A stretch of DNA of 64,000 bases, from positions 119,596 through 183,595 of the forward strand of contig AZLU01000032.1 in NCBI GenBank assembly GCA_002224055.1. The letters run 5' to 3'. Positions 28,301 to 37,300 of the stretch are shown here, one piece after another. The translations under genes were made by a program, and so were the position numbers. The stretch comes from Pezizomycotina sp. ARF18 (Eukaryota; Ascomycota). Below the pieces are notes generated by a model. The model ran no database searches, was not told the DNA's origin, and saw only the letters and a program-made list of their open reading frames with translations. Each line of letters opens with the position of its first letter. Position 1 is the first letter of the stretch.

Positions 28301-31300
28301 TCATCGATCTCGGCTTGTAGGCGTTTAATCGGAAATGGCGGTAGTCAAGAAGCTGAGAATCCCTTCCACCATGTTGCTGTTGGTCAAGTATTCGAAGCCA
28401 AGGATGATCAAGAAAAGCCATATCACCAGGGATATCAAACGGAAGAGCTAGAAGACGGGCAAGATTCAGGCACCATATATCCCCTCACACTATGAGCGAA
28501 GTTCTTCAAGTCGAGCCCCAGCAACGTTCGGTAGAGTCAAAGGAACGTCCATCGTGGTGCGAAAGGCACTCTATCGGGCTCGAGGGACGTTCAGAAGATG
28601 AGAATCCCACGCGCGATTACATTGTTCGTAGTCCATTATCAACAGCAACAGACAATCAAGTAACGCCACAATATCAACAACGGCTGGCAGAAGAGGAACT
28701 TGAAAACGAGAAAAGCTCAGAGGCAACGTATTCCCTTCAAATCGTGGACGAGAATCCTGAAGCGGAGTCTCAGGAATATTCTATAGAGCCAAATAGTCTC
28801 CAGTCGCGCCCCCAAAGGCACCTGATCGGGTTCCCGGAAGCCCTACAAGATCAAGAATATGCTCCTCGGACAGGAACGGCAGCCAATTACCTCAAGCTGA
28901 GGACTACCAAGAGCAGCTACAGTGTCGGGAAAGTCAAACACAACGGGAGCTAGGAAACGAAGGTCCAGACAATAAACGTCTCTCTCACATTGTGAGCCAA
29001 GAGCTCGAAGGATCCGAGGACTACCCAATCACTCTTGAGAAACAATCACCAGGCTCCGCGGACGGCCTAGCGGAAGTCGAGGAATTCTCGAAAAACGAGA
29101 AAGATGTCTCTCCCATCATCGCTATTGGTCAAATATCTGAAGCAAAGAACACCGAACAGTCAGATCGACGAGAGAGACCAGATACCCTGGAGGTCCACCA
29201 GAAGAGAGTCCAAAAGATGGGGAAAATCTGGAGAATGGGCAGACCCTTACAATTTCAGCCTGGAACTTAGAACTGAAGATGATAGACATTTAGAAGGGCC
29301 TCACGAATGCATGGAAAAGCTCGAAGCACAACCAGAACAATCCAGCAAATTTCCGGAGAACAATAAGCATTCCATCATCATCATTTATCCGACATACGAA
29401 GCAAATAACCGTGAACAGCAACCGAGCCAAGGGAATTCGGCGCAATTACAAGCGGAAGAAAACAAGCTCCAGTAGAAGCGTTAGAAACAGCACCAGAAGT
29501 AACAAAAGTGTCAGAACAAGAGTCAGAAGAAGTGACGGAAGCTCCAGGAGAAGTGCTACAGGAATTACAAGGAAATTGGACTCAACCACCTTCCGATCAA
29601 GAGTCCTCGCACATTGACCACCAAACATACGAACCCCGTCCGATGAACGTTGCGCATGGCCGAAGCAGCATCTAGGAGGACATGAACATGACGTATCAGC
29701 TCTCCAAGGTACCCTCAGACAATAAATATACGCATATCCCGTTGCCGACCAAGGATCTGACGCACATGTTCGCAAGCAACTGGGAAATCATGGATGGTCA
29801 GGAATTCATCCCCTCTGGAAGAGCAGAAATGCTTCGGAAGTCAAGAGCAAGCCTGACGACGAACCTGAAGTTTTCGAGCCTGCCGATGATGCATCGGACT
29901 CTGAACCTGGAGAACGAGTTGCGCTCGTGCATCCAGTGACGCCGAAGAGCCACTCAGTAATATTCAAGAAGAGCTTTCAGATGACGTAGAAAATGCTCCT
30001 CATGTTCCTCAATTGCAAGAGCACTTCTCTGCCGACCAAATGTCCGTCCCCAACGTTCTAGAAGTGAACGCACCCGACATGAAAGAACAGAAGCACTTTG
30101 AAAGCCAAAAGCAGTCTGAAGATGACCAGGCGATCGATGCTGTATTGGAACCCGAACCTGAGGAAAGAGTAGAGCTCGCGCATCCAATCACGCCCGACAA
30201 CCATTCGGCAATCTTTCACCGGGAAGTTCTGGATGACAAAGAACAAATTCCTCACGTTCCCCAGAGCATATTTCCGCCGGCGGGGAAACGCCTATTCCCG
30301 ATGTCTCAGACGTGCACACCCCCGACACGAAAGAACAGAACCGCCCCGAAAACAGAAGGCAGTCCAAGGAGGACCAGGAGGCTTCTCGGGTTGTCGATGC
30401 CGCATTGAGGTTCGAGCCCGGAGAACGAGTGGCAGTCGCGTGTCCAGTAGTGTCAGACAACTACTCAGCGGTACCTAACGAGAGTCTAGTTGAGTGTCTA
30501 GATAAGAGTCTAGATGAGCGCCTAGATGTGGGACGTCTAGTTGAAGAGCATCTCGACGAGGTGCGCCTTGACGATGAGGGAAACGATCCACATGTTCCAC
30601 GAAAGCATTTCTCCGCTGGTGCCGAAACGCCTATCTCCGACGTCCCAGAAAGTCACTCTCTCGACGTGAAAGAGCAGAAGAGCCTTGAAAGCGAAATGCA
30701 GTCTGAAGATGACCAAAAGGCTTCTCAGGTTGTCGAGCCTATATCTGACTCCTGCCATACTGAATCCCTAGAGTTGATGAATCCACTAATGGAGATGGAG
30801 AGTGTTCAGCAATGCTTCACCAGGAGCTTCAGGCGATGAGGATAATGCTCCTCATGTTACTGATTCTCCTAGTCTTCCCCAGCCCCCTCATGGCTCCCAT
30901 TCTCTTTAATATTCCTGCGTTTACTTACGTTGCCAAGTCTCCTTACGTTCCTGGATACGAATACCTCGCCATTACCGAAGCAGATGCTTCTAGCGAAATT
31001 GAAGTGCCCGCTCTTAACCCTGCTCAAGAACAGTGTCCAGCCAAAGGTCAGCAGCAGTATGTTGTTCCTCTCATTGTCGATACGGAGCCAGAGTCAAATA
31101 TTTCAGTACAGCCACCAAGAAACCTGGTGAAGGGAGAAGACCAACAACAATCCAAGAGAGAGAAACACGCAGAGGACGGAGAAAGTTCGCATGTTGCCAA
31201 ATCGCCTCAATCATCAGCTCTCCTCAGGTTACTGTCTCTACACAGTTTGCTAGTTCACCCTACACTACTATTCACGACTTTTCCGCCAGCGCCGAAGCAG

Positions 31301-34300
31301 GTATTCCGACTCAATTGCAGTTATCGCTCCTGGTATTGTTCAAGAGCCTGTTCTTCGCGTAGTTCAGCAGAAAGTCGCTCCCTTGATTGTTGGACCAGGG
31401 CCTGAAGCGAATATCCAATACAAGCGTCCAAAATCCTAGGAAAAGCAGAGGACCAAGAACAACCCAAGCAAGAGAATATACAGAGAAATACGCAGAGGCA
31501 TATTCAGAGCAACACGCAGAGAACGGAGAGCATTCACACCGTGCCGACTCCCCTCGAATCACCCGCACTCCTCAGGTTACCGACTCTACACAGGTCGCCA
31601 ATTCACCTTACATTCCCGTCTATGACTACCTCGCCAGTGCCAAAGCGAGCATTTCTGACGCAATTGAAGGACTCGCTCTTAATATTTTGAAGAAATGGTT
31701 TGTCCATCGTTCAGCCACGTGTTATTTCTCACGTTATTGGCTCAAGTCCCAAATTAAACGACTCCGTACAGCCGGAAAGCCAGGCAGAGGCGAATGTTAA
31801 AGAGCAACCCAAGCGAGAAGAAATCACAGAAGACGAACATTATTCAAGAGTCGATCTAGACCTTTCTCAAGCGTCTTACCACCAAGCACCAAGCATAGGC
31901 GTTAATCAAGATTCAGTGCAGTGTTGGAAATTCCAGCAGAAGAAGATAACATTCCTGACACTCCTGTTTCCGGTACCTGCGAAACGCGCCTTCCAGAAGT
32001 TCTCGAGGTGGATACTCCTGCAATTGTGCAGAGTCATGTTCATAGCACGTTGAACAGCACGTTGTCCCTTACACTATTGACTTCGAATCTGGAGCGAACG
32101 ATTTCACAACACCAAAAGCCCAGAGAAAGAGGACGACCAAGAGCAATCCGGGAAATTAGGAATAGAAGATGACGGAGAGTCTTCAAGAGCCGATAAGAGT
32201 GTTTCCCAAGGTGCTGGCCAGATATCAAACACAGGTCGCAGCCCACATCCACAGCGACACAATCAGAGCCCAGCATGGCGTTTGGAGGTCGCAGGAAACA
32301 AAGAGAGCGTTCCTCAACGTCTAGAAGAGCTCGTTTCCAATGCCGCTGAGGAGCATGTTCCAATGTTGAAACGCAAGCTCCTGAAATTGCCGAAGAATAC
32401 TCTCCTAGTATCGGTGAACAGCAAGTTCTTCTTAATATTGACTTGAGATCCGAAGCAGATGATCACGTACAACCTCAGGGCCCAGAAAATGCAGAGGATC
32501 AAGAAAAATCCAGGCAAGAAGAAAAGGAAGAGAAGAGAGAGCCTTCAAGTGGTAAGAATGTTCATGTTTCTAAGGCCGCTAGTCAAATATCGAAAACAGG
32601 GCACAGTCAGCATCCAGCGCAATCGAAACAGTGCCCAGTGCGGCATTTGGAAGTCGTACAGAACAACGAGAATATTTCTCGTATTTCAAGAGAGCACGTC
32701 TACGACACTGCGGAAGAGCGTATCCATGACGGTCATGAGATGCACATTCCTGAAATTCCTAAACAACACGCTCCTGGTCTCGTTAAAGGTCTAAGCCAGC
32801 GTTCGGCTGGACTCAAGCAACATCCGACAAGATCTTTGGAGATTGTAGAGACCGAACAGAATATCCCTCATATTTCTGAGATTACATCGCCAACATTTTG
32901 CAAGAGCCTACCCCCAACATTGCTGAAACACCTACTCCTAAAACTGCGGAAGGTTACGCTCCTAGTTTCGTCGAAGGTATCAGCCAATGTCCAGCACTAC
33001 CTAAGCAGAGCCCAGCGTGGTGTTTCGAGGCCGAAGGGAAGAAAGCAACTGTTCATATATTCCTGGAGAACACTCCTCTGACTCTCACAAAGAGGACGTT
33101 CCAGATGCTGTTGAAACGCACGCTCCCGGAATTGCCGAAGAATACGCTCCTCCTCTCGCTGAAAATCGCAGCCAGCATACAGCGCTACCCAAACAGAATC
33201 CGGCATCGCGATTAGACATCCTAGGGGCCGAAGAGAACGAAGATAATGTTCTTCGTATCCCTGAGGAGGCCGTCTCAAATGCTGCCGAAGGGCATGTTCT
33301 CAACGTTCCTGAAATGCACACTCCCGAAGTTGTCAAAGAACACGTTCCCAGCGTCGCTGCGCGACATGTCGTTCCTCATACTTTTGACTTGGGGTCCGAG
33401 GCAAAGTGCTATATCTACCCAGAAAGCTCGACGAAGGTCGCATATCCAGACCAATCAAGGGAGAGGGTGACCTGGAAGACGGCAGCCGTTCATGGGTCGA
33501 TCAATATCTATCCCCTCTGCTAGCCTTGCATCGAACACGAGCCCTGTTACGCGCCGACAGTGGCTCACAGGGTATCCAGAAGAGAACATTCCTCAAGATT
33601 TCGCAGAGCAAGGCACTACGAGTTTGGAGACCCCTTCTCCTGAAATTTACGAAGAACATGCTCCTGACGTTTCTGAGCGTGTTCCTAGCACTGTTGGAGA
33701 GATCATTTCTGGGACCACCAAAATGCAGTTTCCTAGCGTTGTAGAAACGCACGTTCCTTACATCATCGAGCTGATACCCAGAACAACAGATCGAAGTCAG
33801 GCAAGAATCTTGGAGGAGTCGGACGACCAGGGAAACGCCGAGAGAGAAATCCCCGACGAAGGACAGTATGCAGGAGCTGATCAGCATGCTTCCTACCCCA
33901 AATGTCGAAGAAAAAATACGAAGAGTATCCAGCGTTGTCTCAAGGCCGGTCAGAGGAAAATATTCATCAAACATTCGACGAGCTCGCTACTCACAATTCT
34001 GAAATGTATATGCCTGATATTTCTGTGAAAGCTGTTCCTATAGGTTTTGAAAAAACCTGCTGGTGGTCTCCTTGAAGAGCCTAACTGCAAAGTTCCGAAG
34101 GGGATATTCTCGAAGTCGTGGAGACAAACATTCGTCCATCGCCGATGCGAAGACCGAAGCAACAGACAACATCCAGGCCAAGGGCTTGGACCGGCCGGAT
34201 AAAGAAAGCGTTATGGAAAAGAAGCCTAACGAAGGGCAGTATAGAAAAGCTGGTCAGCTTACTTCCCACACTGCCGGTCCGGTGTCGACAAAAGCACCCG

Positions 34301-37300
34301 AAGAGCACCCAGCATTGTCCCAATGCCGGTCAGAGAGGAGAAAATCTGTCGAAAGTTTGACGCGCTCGCTCCTCACAATCTTGAATCACTAATACCCGAT
34401 ATTTCGAAAAACGTATTTCTGGTCTTTTTGAAAAACATGCTTACAGCCTTTCCGAAGAGCCCAGCTCCAGAGTTTCAAAACACCTTTCCCTAGCGTAGTA
34501 GAGACACAAGTTCCTTCTATCTCTGAGTTGGAGCCGGAAACAATGGACCACACTTGGGGAAGAAGTTGGAGAAGCTAGAGGTCCGGGAAAATGACAGGAT
34601 ATCCAACCCAACGAAGAAGAGGGCGCAAGAGCTAGTCAATTGCCAAAGGCGGGACCCGGAGGGCATCTCACTAGGCCCCAAGGTGAGATAGAGGAAAATG
34701 ACATTCCTCGAGGTTTTTCAAAGCATGGTCCTCCTATTTTGGGAGTGCAGCTGTTTGATACCCCTGATAAAGCCGTTCCTGTTGTTTTTGAACAAAGCCT
34801 TCCTGGGATCGCTGAGCAAGCTGTTCCTGGTATTGTTGAGGAAACTTTCCCTGTAGTCTCCAAAGGACATGTTTCTGGCGTTGTGGAGAAGCAAGGTTCT
34901 TACACTATCGAACCAGATTCTGAAACCATGAACGACAGACAAGCCAGGATCCCAAGAATTTCGGAACATGAAGAACAGTCCAAAGAAGAGAGTACGCAGG
35001 ATGAAGAGTATTCTGACCCTACTCAATATGACTCTTCCGAAGCTAGCCCTACATCGAACATGGGCCTTGAACAGCATCCATTGCAGCCCGAGCAAAATTC
35101 CAGCACGGATAATACTCCTCGTGGTCCGAGAATTACGTTTCCGGAAGCTATCAACCCAAGGGTACACCTCTTGGTCCTGGAATATGCGCCTCCGGCAGCT
35201 TTCAGCTCAGTAATACTCCTCTTGGCCCTGGGCGGTACACCAAGAGCAGCTTTCAGCCCAACGGTACTCCTCTTGGTCCAGGGACGCACGTCTCTAGCAT
35301 TTATGAGCCCAAGGGCACTCCCCTCGGTGCTGATGAGTACTCTTCTGGCAGCTTTCAACCCGTTTCAAGCGATTGCAAGCGCAACCTACCCGTATTTCGG
35401 GAACATGTGCTCCTTACGTCACAAGCCAGCCATTCGAAGCCAACAATAACAATCAATACCAAGAACCCGTTCAAAAGCAGCCCGAAATTCAAGAACAATC
35501 CGAGGACGAGGACTGTGCGTCCGATAGCGGCGTCGGTTAGTATATGACCCAGATATCCATGAACATCCGGGCAAAGTGCTACGGCATCAAGGAGTGCCTA
35601 AAACCAAGGCGTGATGAAAATTCTTCCAGCTGGGTTGATGTAGTACCTCATAGAAAGGAGGGCACGAGCTAGAGTACCAAACGTGCCCTCGGTACATGCA
35701 TCATTGGGCGGCAAGAATGAAGATACCGACTCTGGCTGTGAGGAAGAGCTAGAGGAAGAGGTAGAGAAACAAGTTGAGGGACAGGTTGAGAAACAAGATG
35801 AGAAGCAAGTTGAGGAACAACTTGAAGAGCAAGTTGAGGAACGAGTTGAGGAACAAGTTGAGGAACAAGTTGAGGAACCAGCTGAGGAACGAGCTGAGGA
35901 AGAGCCCAAGGAGAAACCTGAGGAAGAGTCTGAGGAACAACCTAAAACCCAACCTCAGGAACCTGAGAAACAGCTTGGTGAACAGCCTCAACCTGAAGAG
36001 CAAGCTGCTGACCAAGAGACCTTAGGCCATGTGGCAGCAGAGAAGGAGAAGGATGACGTGGAGGTTGAGGAAGACGTGAAGGATGAGAAAGAAAGGGAGC
36101 ACGAAAGAGTGGAGTATGAGGAAAGCACGAAGATCGAGGAAATCATGAAGGAGGAGGAAAGGATGAAAGAGGAAAACTTGAAGGACGAAAAATTGAGCGA
36201 GGAAAATATGGAGGATAAGGAGAAACTGGAGGACGAGGAAGACGCGGAAATCAAGCGAGCATGGAGAATGGGGCAAAGCTGCCGCCCGGAAATGCGCCAT
36301 ATACAGACTCACACCTGGATCACAAGAGAAGGGCTTAATGCCGGTCTTGGAATCAGGAGAAGAATTCGAAGAAGAAATTGCTTCTTTCCTAGGCCAAGAT
36401 CCAATAGCGGAGGAAGAGCAGGCACTGGAACAAAATAAGTCTGCATTCGCTCCAAATTTCCGGTCCAAAGAGAAAGGGAAGCAACGTTCGCGGAGTACAA
36501 GACGGCCGGCCAAGGTCTTAATCTTGGAGGTGAAGACCAGTCGAAGTGCCCGGCGGAAAGAGGTCTTTGGCCGAAGTTCAATGAAGAGTACGTGCTACAG
36601 ATTTGGAAGCAATCACGGGACGGAAACCTAGTTCCCCAATTTGAGCGCGCAAGATCCGGAGAAGGCGACGAGACACAGATTTACACTCTGGCTAGTCGAA
36701 AGGAGGACATAGAACGCACTCCTTACGATTTCATTTCACCGTCCAAAGAAAATAGCAAGCAGTCATTGGAGGATCAGCAAAGAGTTTTCCCAATTCTCAG
36801 TTCGAGATCCGGCTCCGAGGGCCATGTGCAACATGAAGGCTTCGCACCACAATTGGTATACGGAGGCGATGATATTTGTCCCTTCGGTGGGCTACCAAAG
36901 GCAAAGAAAGAAATCTATCATATTGATGACTTCGTGGGCAGTTTCGATACTGCACTCCAAGCGGATGACAGAAGGCCGATTTTGAGCCAGAAAATCGGTC
37001 CAAAGACGAGTACATTTTTTATGATCTCCGTTCACCACTAAAGGCTAGGGATGAGAAGCAGATCTGTTACGAATTCGATTCACCGCTCGGAGCAAGGGAC
37101 GAGACAGGACCAACCGGCGGGTACGATGATCTTTATGGCGTAAAGACAGCGTCTGAAGCCCGCGAGGAGCAGCAGGATGAGTTGCTAGTTGCGGGCTTAA
37201 GAAAGCAGTCGGGATCCGAGGTCGATATTTCTCCTGCTATTGACCAAGCAACTAAAACAGACGACGAAAGGCAATTAGGTGGCAAATGCCCACGGGCAGA

